Shown one piece after another: positions 24,510 through 36,405 of a DNA stretch of 64,000 nucleotides. Made by a program: the position numbers and the translations under genes. The DNA is from Benincasa hispida. Its lineage: Eukaryota; Streptophyta; Magnoliopsida; Cucurbitales; Cucurbitaceae. Position 1 is the first letter of the stretch. Each line of letters begins with the position of its first letter. Location of the stretch: the NCBI RefSeq assembly GCF_009727055.1, contig NC_052353.1, positions 42,356,623-42,420,622 on the forward strand, given 5' to 3'. The notes beneath the pieces were generated by a model. It had not been told where the DNA came from. It saw only the letters and a program-made list of their open reading frames with translations, and did not search any database.

Positions 24510-25379
24510 TATTTGAGGAAAATTGCTGTTTTTAACCTAAAAAGATTTTGACCTTACAAAACTAACATTTTATTTTAAAAAACTACTTTTTTAGGTATTT
24601 TTAAAAACTAATCTTTCTAATATCTTTTTTACTTTTTAAGATTTTAAGTAGAGGATCTCATATATTAAAAATACTATTTTGTCCCTCATTCAAAATATTT
24701 CATTTTACTTTTTTCTATTACAACTTTTCAAACCCAACTTCAATTTTAGACCTTATGAAAAAAGATTGTTGGAGTTTCTAGATTTTTTAAACTCAAAACT
24801 AATAAGGATAAATAAAAAATTAAAGACTAAAAAAACCAGCTTCTTACCAGCATTTTCGTAAATTTAAGTTTAAAATAACTAGTTTAAACTTATTCGAAAA
24901 AAATTGGTATTGGAATTGGTAAAAAAAAAAATTAAAACTTGGGAGAAATTCAATTTTTTTTTTTTTTTTTTAAAAAAAGAACACAACATTTCTTACTTAT
25001 TAGAAAGAAAATGTAAAAGGTTTTTTAATGTTAATTATAATTTATATAACATTAAAAGAAAACTTTCTGTCCATTCAGAGAGAGAGAGAGAGAGAGATAA
25101 AGGAGAAAAAAGAAAAAGAAAAAGAAACTTCACACTTCTGTCCATTAATAATTAATACTTAATTTTAATGATTAATGATTAATTTTTAATTTTTTTAAGA
25201 AAGAAACTTCGCATTTCTGTCGATTTGGGCAGAAACCATTTTAAGGTTTTTTCTTTTTTCATTAATAATTTATAATTAATTTTAATTTAAAATAAATAAT
25301 AATTACTTATTGATTTTAATAAAGAAAATTTAATTTTTCTTTTTTCAAAAAAACCTTCAGTGGGCAGAAACCATTTTTT

Positions 25380-25413
<34 letters not shown>

Positions 25414-26040
25414 TAATTGAGACTTTCCAATAAGTAAGAAGTGTGGTGTTTTTTCTTTTAAGATAATAATTAATATTTTAACAAAAAACTTTACATTTCC
25501 TTTCAGTTAAATTTCTTACCGAAAATTTGAATTTTCTCTAAGTTTCAATTAATTGTTTTTACCAATTCCAATTTCATTTTTTTCCGACAAATTTAAGTGA
25601 GTTGTTTTTAACCTAAATTTACGAAAATTTCTATAAGAGGATATTTTTTTTTCTTTTCTAAATTTTAATTTTTTTTATATACCATTCTTCCTTTTGAGTT
25701 GAAAAAAGAATTGGAATTCAATGAATTTCTTCTAATTTTTCAATTCTTTATAAAACTTTCACGTGACAACTTTTTTTTATCAAAAAAAATTTCAATCCTT
25801 GTGAAATCTCAATCATTTTTTTCCCATAAGGTCTAAAATTGAAGTTGGGTTTGCTGTAATAAAAAAAGGTAAAATGGAAAACACTTGGGAATAAAATGTA
25901 TTTTCATCATGTGGAGCCTTCCACTCTAAAAAAGTAAGAAAGGCCTTAAAAAAATAGTTTTTTTAAGAAAAGAGGTTAGTTTGGCAATGTGAAAATTTTT
26001 TAAGGTTAAAAATAATAGTTTCTCCCTATTAAACACATTT
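24510..26040. mobile_element. Foldback element FB3, second copy
   Basis: Mirror arms lie at about 24,530-24,900 and 25,500-26,030 (gattttaagtagaggatc against catgtggagccttcc). The core has (AG)n, poly(T) and two gcagaaacca motifs (25,229 and 25,362), one fewer than the first copy. It parallels 2,470-4,150. Confidence 0.7.
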
Positions 26041-26439
26041 TAAAGATTAATGACTAAAATAGACACAAAGCTTAAAATTTAAAAATTAAATTGGTAACAT
26101 TTTTTTTTTAAAAAAAAAATTGATCTTGTAATTTAACCTATAAAACAATACTATTTCATCTTTAAAAATTATTAAAAAAGGTTGGGCAAAATACACTTTT
26201 TCTCTTGAGTTAAGTGTCTATATGGTCCGGTTTTAAAATGAGCATTTTTTATTCTTAAGGTTTGAAAATTTGTTTTAAATGGTCTTTAAAGCTATTAGAC
26301 GATAATTGCCTAATGGAAAAATGACGTGGCATGATTGAAGTGCCTAATGAAAATTTTATTATTTTTATATTAATTAATTTGGATGTACCATTTTCTTCAT
26401 TTTATTTTATATTTCTTCTTGTCTCTCCTTCTCCCTCAT

Positions 26440-28520
26440 TTTTTAGAAGTTGTATTTTGCCCAAAAGTGAAAATTAACGAAAATGGACCACGCATATATT
26501 ATCTCAAACTTCAATAACTAAAATGGAGTTTGAAACATCCAAATGCAATTTTAAAAATATCCAGAATTTTATTGATATTCTTAAACTAAAAAAAAAAAAA
26601 TCAAAATACCCTTATATTTAGATTTTAACAAAAACCATAGTCTTTTTAAAATTCCATTAATGCTCTTAAATTTAAAAAAAAACAAATACCCTTATGTAGA
26701 CAAAAACTATTTAGCACATTTGTTTAAAAAATACTGTTAAATTTTAAAAAATTACACTAATATCCTTAATCTTTTGATATAAAATTGTTACATTAATACC
26801 CTTAGCCTTTGAATAAAAAATTACAAAAGTCTCTTTGGACCTGTTTGTTTCACATGTTTTTCTATGAAATTCTAGATGGACATTTAATATCTTTGTTTGT
26901 TTGACATAATTTCAATTTTTAAAAGTCAAGATATTATTCTATAGGGAACTTTAAAATCCATCTGACATAGATTTTTTAATACCCTACAAAAGTGTAAGAT
27001 TTTTATGTTTGAGAGATAACTAGCAAAAGTATAACTTAATTAATTAATAAATTAATATCAATTACTCATATTATTCATTTTAATTAATTATTAAATATAA
27101 ATATATTAACTAGACTTAGTAAATTTCAACTAATATCTTTATAATTAATATTTTATGCCATCTTAACTTTCTAATATAAATTGCTATTATTATGATGTTT
27201 ATCAATATTCTAATTATTTTATAATAATTTGATTATTTTAGTAATTATTTTAAATTAGTTAATTATGTTTAATAAAGATTTAATATAAAAATATTCATTT
27301 TTTTTAATTGATTAATTGATGCTAAATTTATTTAATAGTCACAATAAATTCTCTTGTATTTCATTAAGTAATTATTTAATTTTAGTTTCTATGTACAAAA
27401 TTGGTAAATTGAACACACATATTTAACTTATAGACATTAATTATCTTGCATATCCAAACACAAACATTAATAATCCCAGATGTTTAAAACACATCAAAAT
27501 CCCAGATATTTAATATATATTCCCATGAAATAATATCTACGATCCAAGCGGGCTCTTAGTATTATATATTTATGAAAATCATTTATCTATATCCCATGTC
27601 ACATCCATCTTCCATTTTCTCTCTCTTATACTTTAATCTATGAGCTAACACCTCTCTATATCCATTCCCTTCTCCTAGCCTCTCTTACTCTCTTTCTTCC
27701 GCTTCTCAATCTCTAAAACCACCCACTCCAATCAAGGTATATAAGCTATACCAAGAAGAAAGGAGAACAATAGAATCATCAACAAACTGTAGAACTTAAA
27801 TGTTTTAATAAGGTTGTATGTTAGTGTTTGAATGTGAGTTTAAATAAAAATAGACACATGTTAATAATTTGGGTCTTAATTTTGAAGACAACCAGTGGAA
27901 GGAAAAAAATGTGCGTACTATTAAATTTATATGATATCAATATAAAAAATGAGAATATCTATTTAAATTGTTTTCAAATGGATTCTTTCACAATTGAAGA
28001 TAATTTAATTTTAGAAAAATGATTGTTTAGGTATTGATAATTTTTATATTATGTTTGATTTCTCATATTTATTTAAAGTTTTGATATTAAGAAGAGGAGA
28101 ACCAAGAGAGAAGATAAGAAAATCTTAGAGATCTAAAAATGAAAAAGGAAACGAAGATTGATATTAAAGTAGTGAAGGAAGGAAATGGAAGAGGGAGGAA
28201 GACAACTTCTAAAAGTTCAATAGTATTTTTGAAACAAGGTGTTAATGGCTTCCATTTATATAATAATGGTAAGAGTATTTTAATTTTTTTTTTTAAAGTT
28301 TAAAGGTATTGATGAAATTTTTGAAAAAAATTAAGTGGTATTTTTTTCAAAAAAAAAAAAAAAAACATTTATGTTAGAAACTAAAAGTAAGGATATTTTT
28401 TAAAAACTTCTTTTAAAGTTCAAGAGTATCAATAGACATTTAAAAGTTAAGACACATTTTAAAAACAAAATACAAAGTTTAAGCATGTTTTTTATAATTT
28501 AGCAAAAGAAAGAAAGAAAG
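26440..28520. mobile_element. Possible larger foldback element
   Basis: The left segment at 26,440-26,800 (agaagttgtattttgcc, then phrases like atattcttaaac and aaaatacccttat) has approximate reverse complements at 28,200-28,500 (acaacttctaaaag, aagagtattttaat, tttaaaggtattgatgaa). The arms are diverged and low in complexity, so this is tentative. It would enclose the TIR-like element at 26,830-27,560. Confidence 0.35.
26830..27560. mobile_element. Possible small non-autonomous TIR element (MITE-like)
   Basis: The left side (ggacctgtttgtttcacatg, 26,838) resembles the reverse complement of the right side (gatccaagcgggctctt, about 27,540-27,557), with similar inward sequence (catttaatat against tatttaatat). 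The interior is AT-rich without ORFs. No target duplication was resolved. Confidence 0.35.
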
Positions 28521-28740
28521 AAAAGAACTAATTGCAAATATCACCTTTAAAATATGGTGACAATTGCTTCCTACAATTATAAAAATGTTAGAGTCCAATT
28601 TTAACATTTGTATAGATTTGAAAACTCAAATTTTATATTTTAAAATTTAAAGATATAATTACAACTTATCGAGATGGTTTTTGTAGTTTGTAATTTTTTT
28701 TTTTTTTTTTTTTAAAAGCAAAAATTGTTGGGGTGTAAAA

Positions 28741-29139
28741 CCACAAAGGTGGATACGGCAGCAGGAGATAGCTTCCGTATCTCTGGTCCGTCCCGTCTCT
28801 CCTTCACAGAAACGGGACAGACGCGCAGTAAGTCGACCGAGCTGTCACTCACAGAGCCGACGTGGCAGTCTCTGATTGGTTTCTCATAATGAAGGCGAAG
28901 CAAGTTGTTTTTTTCCTTTTGATGTGGATGACGCCGGTCCTCAGTCGAAGCTCGAAAGCGAAGGGATCCGAATTTGGGCCTGCAGAACGTACGACGATAA
29001 TTTTTCACAGAGAGAAAGAAGAGAGAGAGTTTTGATTCTGAATCAATCAACCCCATCTCCCTCTTTCTTTCTCTCTTCATCTTCATCTTCATCTTCATCC
29101 TTTCAACAATTGGTTTCTAAAACTCCTTCAAATCCTCAG
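28741..29139 (+). promoter_or_regulatory. Promoter and 5' UTR of the NEDD8-E2 gene
   Basis: GC content rises sharply after a poly(T)/poly(A) stretch at 28,693-28,720. An ACGTGG (G-box/ABRE-like) core at 28,860-28,865 and an inverted CCAAT (attgg, 28,875) lie just upstream of a pyrimidine-rich leader with a cttcat repeat (29,073-29,099). A 5' UTR intron is inferred. Its best donor, CAG|GCAAGC at 29,139/29,140, would be a GC donor, and its acceptor is tctgtag ending at 29,830, five bases before the ATG. The transcription start was not determined. Confidence 0.5.
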
Positions 29140-29835
29140 GCAAGCCTCTGTTTCTTCTCTTTGGTTCGATCCCTTCTTTTCTCTCTCTCTCTCTCTCTCT
29201 TTTTTTTTTAATGCTTGATTCATTGATCCAGGATTGTAATTTCATTGATTTTCTGTTTTGATGTGTGTTAAATGAATCTTATCTTGATTATCCACTTGCA
29301 TCGTAGTCGTGTTACTCCGTTTCTCATGAGATCCTAATTGCTACGGTTATTATTATTATTTGATGTTGATCCCTCTAGTCTTATGCGTTGTCTATTTGCC
29401 GATTCGAAAGTTATATATAAATGGGTTAATTCTTGATTGGATGGTTATGTAAAGATGTGGTTGGAAAATGTGAGGAGATTTCTCTAGGGAAGTTTTGGGT
29501 TTCGTTGGGTTTTATCATAGCAATTGTTGGTGACTTGGTGTAATATTCTTATTTATTTAATTTATTGTGTTTGAAATGGCAATAGGAGATGTATTTTCAT
29601 AATCTGTAGTGTTATAATTTGATTTTTTTTTTTGTTTGAGTTGACTTTAATGTTGTTAAGCCTGCAATTTGAAATGGCAATAAAGGGGAAATAAACAAAC
29701 GTTTTGGTTTTATCATCTTCAGTGTTCTAATTTAATGGGGATTAGTCATTAGTTCCTCAAAAAGCTTTTTGCAATGCTTTGATCTGGGAGTGCCGCAAAT
29801 TTGATATCTTTTTTTTACATTAGTCTGTAGGAACG

Positions 29836-31914
29836 ATGATTAAGCTTTTTAAAGTGAAGGAAAAGCAGAGAGAGATTGCAGCTAATGCCAATGGAAAACC
29901 TCCTGTCAAGAAGCAAACTGCTGGAGAATTGCGTCTTCAAAAAGGTAGCTACTTCATTTTCATTTTCATCTTCGTTGAAGAACTGTTGACCTTGAAGTCA
30001 ACCTTGAAGCCACGAGTTCTGTGCTTTGTAGATTGTTGATGGTAGTCATTCTTTTCTAGAGCTGTTTATAAGAACCTAATTTGGGTTGTTTTTATTAGCA
30101 TAGTAGCACCATCGTCTTCACTAATGTTCAGATCAGATTTGAGTTATTATTTATTTTTTTAATTTAATTTTATTATTATTTATTTTTTTTAATTTAATTT
30201 TTTAAATAGGATAGCATGGCCATGAGGACATAGATCATCTTTTAATCCAGGGCTGGTTCCTCTTTTTGCTGGAATTTTATTGTTAAATCACTTATCAGTC
30301 TGGAATTAACTACTATCAACCGAACAAGTTGAGAGTAGTTTTTCTATGGCCAATATTACAAAGGCAGGGTCATTATCTTGTGACATGATACAGTCAAAGT
30401 TCTGGACTCTTACTTGCTTCCTCTTGGCATACATTCTAGAACTTTCTGTAATCATTTTAGTTCAGTAGTTTATGTATCAAGGCCAACTGGAATAGCTTAT
30501 ATAATCTATGTGGCTTTGAGCGAAAGTTGCTTTTTATCTTGTGTTTTTCTTTGCTGAGTAATGTGTCTTATCCCAATTCCCATCTATGTATCATAAATAT
30601 AATATAAACATTAGTTGAAACCCAGCCTTGGTTTGTTGGTAATCAAGCTCTCTTTGATGATATAAACATTAGTTAATTTTTCTATTCACTATGGTGTAAT
30701 ATGGCTATGTACTCGTGTTATTTTGATATAATAGCAACTTTTAGATTTTTTTGTTATGTTTTGTTTTGTTTTACTTTGGTCTTCTGGCTGTACTTGGAGT
30801 TCAAGGAGTTTTTACTTTTAATTGTAGATATCAGTGAATTGAACCTACCAAAAACGTGTAGTATATCGTTTCCTAATGGCAAGGATGACTTGATGAACTT
30901 TGAAGTCACTATTCATCCTGATGAAGGATATTATCTGTAAGTAGTCTCTTGTAGATATCGTTTTTCAATTTAGCTGTAAAATATGTGCTTCTCAACTAGA
31001 AATGCATGTGTAAAGACATTACAATTCCCGAATCTCAGACATGCATGATGTATCATTTCACTTGAAACAATTGGAGCAGAAGATATATGCATGGATGTCA
31101 TATCATTTCTATCAATAAGGCCTCAGTGGAACTTTGCATTGGACTTAATTCAACTGTCTATAAGCTGTGTATTGAAACGGTGCTTTTTTGTCATGTTTTA
31201 ATCATCATTTCTTGGTTAAGATGTTTGTTCCTCCCAGCTTAGGTAATGAACTTAAAAGGTTTCTTGATTTTCTTGGTAACAGAGGGGGTACGTTTCTCTT
31301 CTCTTTCCAAGTTTCCCCCGTCTACCCGCACGAGCCACCAAAAGTGAAGTGCAAGACAAAGGTAACAATGCTGACCTTGTCGATTAATTTGTGTGTGTGC
31401 ATGTGTGTGTTTGGAATTAGCTTAACACATTTGACGTGCAGGTGTATCATCCTAATATTGACTTGGAAGGAAATGTTTGTCTCAATATTTTAAGAGAGGA
31501 CTGGAAGCCCGTTCTGAATATCAACACTATAATATACGGATTGTTCCATCTTTTCACGGTATTCAATGTCTAAATTATTACTTGAAACATTTGTTCATAC
31601 TCATACGACTTGACTGATTATTTAGTTAAAGTATATGAACTAAAATAAAATATTTGAACTTTCAAATACATTTCACACAATGGAATAGGTGCATAAATTC
31701 GAAATAGAGTTAAAACCTCAAAGTCACTAATTTGTGGGGTTCTTTTAATTACTATATATATTTTCCATTCTTGCAGCAACCGAACCATGAAGACCCCCTC
31801 AACCACGATGCTGCTGCTGTTTTAAGAGATAACCCGAAGATGTTCGAATCCAACGTGAGAAGAGCCATGGCTGGGGGCTATGTGGGGCAAACTTACTTCA
31901 CTCGTTGCATGTAG
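29836..31914 (+). CDS. RCE1: NEDD8/RUB-conjugating enzyme E2 (UBC12/RCE1 type)
   Basis: Five coding exons join cleanly: 29,836-29,944, 30,828-30,936, 31,283-31,361, 31,442-31,558 and 31,777-31,914, all with GT-AG introns. They give 183 residues, the normal length of plant RCE1. The N-terminus [13 protein letters not shown] is the E1-docking extension that distinguishes UBC12 from ubiquitin E2s. The UBC fold follows, with [14 protein letters not shown] (about 50-63), the VYHPN motif (100-104) and the active-site Cys112 in [12 protein letters not shown]. The C-terminus ends [10 protein letters not shown]. Known role of the family: accepts RUB/NEDD8 from the AXR1-ECR1 E1 and, with RBX1, attaches it to cullins, so setting SCF ligase activity in auxin and other signalling. 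All key residues are present and the gene looks intact. Note the frame is only visible after splicing. Confidence 0.97.
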
Positions 31915-32320
31915 ATTCTACATGAATTGTAAAGCACCAGATACATTATTTGAAGCATGGGCTCCGCAAGGTCGTTGAACTTCTCTGGTAAAGGTAATGT
32001 CTAATGTGTTGAGGACTGTTTGATCACCGACACAACACGAAGTCCTTTGTGATGGAGGTAGAACTTTGTTGTGTGTTTGAAGTATTGGTTTCAAATGGAA
32101 GTTGGACTGGAAACTGAAACTCTTATCTGTGTATGTATTTTCCTCTAATTTATCTTGAAAAGACAAGGTTGCTCTTTTGCTATCAGTTGAAAGTATAAGG
32201 TATGTTTTTGGAGCCTCCCTTCTTTTCTTTATCAGAGTCTACTACCTACTATGAATGTAAATTTATTGAATCGTTGAATCACAATGATATATTTCCTTAT
32301 ATATTTCATGTTTGTAAAAA
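31915..32320 (+). other. 3' UTR region of the NEDD8-E2 gene
   Basis: After the TAG at 31,912-31,914 the sequence stays non-repetitive for about 400 bp, consistent with a 3' UTR. No canonical polyadenylation signal stands out; aatgaatg/tgtaaattt near 32,253-32,263 is a weak plant-type candidate. The exact end is unknown. Confidence 0.4.
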
Positions 32321-32625
32321 TCTGTCAGTTTCACATTTTGTCATCATTACAAGATAGGAAAGTTTTATCATTTTCATCTTTACTTGATCAGACCCTTTAT
32401 CTCAATGGCCATTCTGATTGTGTTGCTTCAATGATTGTGTAATTGAAAATGCTTTTTGGGCTAAGTGATAGAAATCTCAGGAGCAATTTAGTTAAATGGT
32501 AGGTAACATGGCTTTCAAATCCTAGAGAAAGAAAGCAGATTTTATAATGGATGTAATAATAAGAATTTGGGATGGGAACAATATATCAAATGCATGTGTA
32601 AGCATATGCATATGTAACCATCATG

Positions 32626-32830
32626 TGTTGGCCTAGTGGGAAAAAGGAGACAGTTTTAATAAATGATTAAGAGGTCAAGAGTTCAATCCATATAACTATT
32701 TATCTAGAAATTAATTTCTTATGAATTTTCTCGACATTCAAATGTTGTAGGGTCAGGTGAGTTGTCTCATGAGATTAGTTGAGATGCGCGTAAGTTGACT
32801 CGGACATTCACGGATATCAAAAAATGTATA
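32626..32830 (+). mobile_element. tRNA-derived SINE (Au-like)
   Basis: The head has box A (ttggcctagtggg, 32,628-32,640) and box B (agagttcaatcc, about 32,679-32,690). The body then carries the conserved run tgttgtagggtcaggtgag, a gagattagttgagatgcgcg block and tcggacattcacggatatca before an A-rich, TA-rich end. This body is what I recognise from the Au SINE family found in many flowering plants. Target duplications were not resolved. It lies between the convergent E2 and deSI genes. Confidence 0.75.
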
Positions 32831-33499
32831 TGTATATGTACATATATATGTGTGTTCACATTCATTTTATTATTAAAATCTTATTTTTTCACTCTAAACC
32901 TTGATGTTCATCTCTTTTTAATCCTCTGTGGTAGTTTTCTTTGAGAATTAGTTTGAATAACTTTTGTTTTTGCTTTCAAGATCAAGGATGGTCTGTAGAA
33001 GTGAATTTCACCATGATCATTGAAAATTAATGTTTGCAATTTCTCCACTTGGCTACTTGGTTTCTCTCAACAGTGATTCTACTCTATTAAATAACATTCA
33101 AGAATTATTTTAAATGATACAATGTCTTTTTATATAGCAATATGAGCAAATTTCAACGTTGAACTGTGGTAAAAGTAGTAATGAAAGTAAACACAAAACA
33201 GAGGAAGCATATAACTTAAAACTATCCCCATCCCCCCCCCCCCCCAAAAAAAAAAAAAAATAATAATAATAATAATAAAATTTAATACCTACATTTACCA
33301 AAAAAAAAAAAAAAAAACAAGCTACTCGAATTACTATGAACTGCTATGGTGCTATCACATGCACAATGAATACCTCTAAATTTAACATATAAACTTAACA
33401 GAAACAAACGTTGAACCTGCAAATCTTCTTTGCCAAGAAGAGGTGAATTCTCTCACCTAGATTAAAAAATGGCAGCAAAGAAGTGAAGATGAGTGTTTG

Positions 33500-34978
33500 T
33501 CAGCCTTCCTTCATCGACCGGCTTCTTGACCCTTTCAGCTCCCATGGTGGTAGGCAACCTTTATAATGGGAGTGGAGAAACAATGAAGACATTGAGACTT
33601 CCCGTTGATGCATTGATATTGATGTGAAGCAACCGAAAGTACTTCGTAATCGCTTCTCGCTCTCATATCCTTGGAAATTTGAGTCATGTGGAACAGTTGA
33701 AGTCTTGAGAGCCTTGGGTAGCATGCAGTTACATAAATAACCTACAACGAAGAACGTAGAGAGTGATTTGAGCACACACGGTGACAAGTACGAGAGAAAC
33801 ATATTAGCCTAAAAGAAAAAATGAATCTTCTACATGTAGTTTGAGTGTAATTGGCACGTAGAAAACTTGAATGTTTATACATTTTGTTGGATTACCTATT
33901 CTCGCAAGACGATTCACCCATTTTGGTATGTGTTTACCGGTTAACTTATAGCAAATATCCTCACAAAAATGGTTGCAGTTTTTAACAATCAAATGGTATG
34001 TGTCGCCGTTGTAATTTGCAGAATTGCGCTCCATGAACTCTCGAAATTGGATGGGATCCAAGCAAGTTGTACCCATGAAAATCGACTTCCTAAACTTAAA
34101 CCCGGGGCAGCGTCGAGGTTCGACCTCGAAGACACCACTTGTTGGATAGTCATGAGCTCCAAAGGCATATTCCACACCATGAACTGTAAGTGCATTGAAA
34201 GGCAATTAGAAATAACAATCATCATCATGAAATAGTCTACCAATTCTGTTAAAAGAAGGCATTGAGATGATATCTCGAACCATCACACGAACATCCAAAG
34301 ATACGAAAAATAGACACCCTATATTGTTATATGAAGGTAAGGCAAATAGCTCGAGTCAGTAAAACGCAAGAGAGGTACTTCGCCTACTATACAATCCGTC
34401 ATCTTAACTCAATTCTTCAGTTTTGAAACAATTTTTAAGCATTAAAAAACCAATTTGGTGTATCCCAATTGCATTTTCCTTCCCTTTTTAGATTAGACAT
34501 GGAAATGGCAGAGAGATCTTTCGTTCAAGTGTCTACTGTCTTGCTTCTAAAACCGTTTTTATTCTTTGATACCTCGACTTTATTCGACAAGATTATCGAC
34601 ATTGTATGGATTATTTTAAATTCAACAGATATAACCACAAAAAGAGATGGCAACTTTCAAGCTGCTAATCCTCAACAATGCAAAGTGCAATGACCATTCC
34701 TTTGAAGTAATGTTAGCATAAGCCTCACTCAAAAACAATACATACTACAAGAAAAAAACCAACAAACCTTGAATCCCAGAATGAAATATGCCAACACCTG
34801 CCCAGTAAACACAGCCATTTACTGTTGTCAAGTCATACACATTGAGATATACTGGAGCGTTGCCCGGACCATATCTTGCTCCCTTTGCTCTCGAAAAGAT
34901 GCAAAAGTTAGAACCCGATTCGCCTCTCAAATGGATAGGTATGATAGAGTTCCATCCCTTCTCTGATATATACTTCAT
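33500..34978 (-). CDS. deSI-like PPPDE thiol peptidase
   Basis: Three coding exons on the minus strand, 34,978-34,768, 34,183-33,896 and 33,741-33,500, splice in phase (GT-AG) to 246 residues. The PPPDE domain spans about residues 42-165: APVYLNVYDLT, the catalytic His66 in GIFHSGIQ, GVEYAFGAHDY, SGVFEVEPR, and the catalytic Cys140 in KNCNHF. The C-terminal tail (LPPWELKGSRSRSMKEG) is typical of the plant branch that starts MKxxxxKGW. Family role: papain-like isopeptidases that remove SUMO or ubiquitin; the exact substrate of this plant branch is not known to me. I chose the ATG at 34,978 because the family starts with MK...KGW; an in-frame ATG nine codons upstream (35,005) is possible. An acceptor at 35,017-35,018 implies a 5' UTR intron of about 1.4 kb. 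Confidence 0.93.
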
Positions 34979-35889
34979 GTTTTGGGGATACGAGGGGAAA
35001 TTCATATAGTTTTGACCTGCAGAATAGTTACCAAGACTTTAATAACCATTGATGAAAACAAGGAAAATAAATAAGCAACCATTATTATTTTTGTATAACT
35101 TAATGTAGAAATCTGAGGATCAAACTTGAGCAAAAACTTGTCATTAGCATTTCAATTTACATTTCTCACTCTTTGAGATAATTTAAAAGTGTAATCTCTT
35201 AGGTTTGACACATATTCTTTCTCCTCATTAGAGCTTGTGAGTTTGTTTTGAAGGGAACTATAGTTTTTTAAGACTACAAACTGAACTCAAACCAATGACA
35301 TTACAGTGACCTAAGTGGGATCATTTTTAATACTTAAGAATCAACTAAACTGCAAATAGTAACATATCAACATGGTGTCAAAATGATCATATGTTGGTAC
35401 CTTGTATGCCGGTCTCAATAGCTCAACATATTGAATGAAAAAATTATTCAATAAGACTGTCACAACTATCCGACCTAAAAATAGTAGTAAAATCTCATGG
35501 TGTAGCACAAATATTCTCTTCAATATGTAGAGGGTATGGTACCATTTATCTTTAATATGTAGAGGTGGGTATGTATGATTGGTGCCTAATAGTTCCTAAT
35601 TTGAAATCCATTAGAAAATAATCTAAACATATTGTAAAAATTTCTTCAGCATTTTTTCTCCTATGGCAAGAAAAGATTTATCTCATTGAAGATAATGAAA
35701 TGTGGAGATGAATCTTTTAGTATCAAAGATCAAAATTCTCTTCCTACACAAATAAACAAGTTCTAATATACATTTTTACTTTCACCTCCTTCAACAAACT
35801 CATTTCTAGATATTATAATCAACCTGTAAAAGTTCATTTAAAAACCACATGTCCAAGCTACTAACATATAGAATAACACCACCCAGTTG

Positions 35890-36050
35890 CCATCATGGGT
35901 TGGTCCTGTGGTGAAAGAGATGTTGAATCCAAGATACATTTAAAAATTAAAAGCATAAGTTCAACTCCAAAGAGTTGAATGGTCATTGATTCTTCATATT
36001 AATCGAGATGAACATAAGTTAGTCTAACGACTCTTGGATGTATATAGATA
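35890..36050 (+). mobile_element. Degraded Au-like SINE in the deSI intron
   Basis: Box A-like ggttggtcctgtggtg (35,899-35,914) and box B-like agttcaactcc (about 35,959-35,969) are followed by ttaatcgagatgaacataag and tagtctaacgactctt. The last two correspond to the gagattagtcgaggtgcgcg / ggcccggacactc body of Au-type SINEs. It is far more diverged than the copy at 32,626. Confidence 0.5.
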
Positions 36051-36214
36051 GCCTAGAGAACCCAACATCAAGTTGTGTGATAGTTCACTGATAATATGTT
36101 CTTATAGAAAGTTTTATACAAAGATTCCATAGTCATAAGAATTATAAATATTAGAATATATCACTACAACTAAAACATTATCCATACTGTATATGAGTTG
36201 AGCTAAACTTTATC

Positions 36215-36300
36215 CATTTTTTTTGTTAAGTAGGTGGAGGATTCAAACCACACACTTGGTCGTGAACATGTGTATACGGGTCGAGCTATGCTGATTTTGG
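36215..36300 (-). mobile_element. tRNA-derived SINE-like head, minus strand
   Basis: On the minus strand, tagctcgacccg (36,289-36,278) resembles box A and ggtttgaatcc (36,249-36,239) is a near-perfect box B. The spacing is typical of tRNA-derived SINE heads, and an A-run (poly(T) on the plus strand at 36,219) follows. It belongs to a different head type from the two Au-like copies. Confidence 0.45.
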
Positions 36301-36405
36301 CAACATGAAAACATCTTAAACACAACATGTCCCAAGCAGCCATTTAAAAATAACAAAAACATCCCAGAAATGCTCAAACAACAAACAACCAAAAAATGAA
36401 ACCTA

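Larger units (their letters stand above)
22150..26178. repeat. Foldback-element block, copy A2
   Basis: Second copy of 1-4,306, same orientation, beginning taatttataaacaacac and ending with ctatttcatctttaaaaa. It contains FB1 (about 22,815-23,345), FB2 (23,579-24,389) and FB3 (about 24,510-26,040) in the same order, each with both arms, plus the tRNA-like head at 22,412-22,500. All three elements therefore inserted before the block was duplicated. Confidence 0.85.
35017..36405 (-). other. 5' UTR intron of the deSI-like gene (inferred)
   Basis: The acceptor tctgcag precedes the coding exon at 35,016. A plausible donor (taatg|gtaggttt on the minus strand) lies near 36,405, just inside a pyrimidine-rich leader. 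The interval contains two tRNA-derived SINE-like sequences (about 35,890-36,050 and 36,215-36,300). There are no coding exons in it. Confidence 0.5.

Noticed and set aside
28876..29211. 111-codon plus-strand ORF at the NEDD8 E2 promoter and leader
   Set aside because: It overlaps the inferred 5' UTR, is made of Ser/Phe/Leu low-complexity sequence from ct-repeats, and has no domain; a minus-strand ORF of similar length overlaps it.
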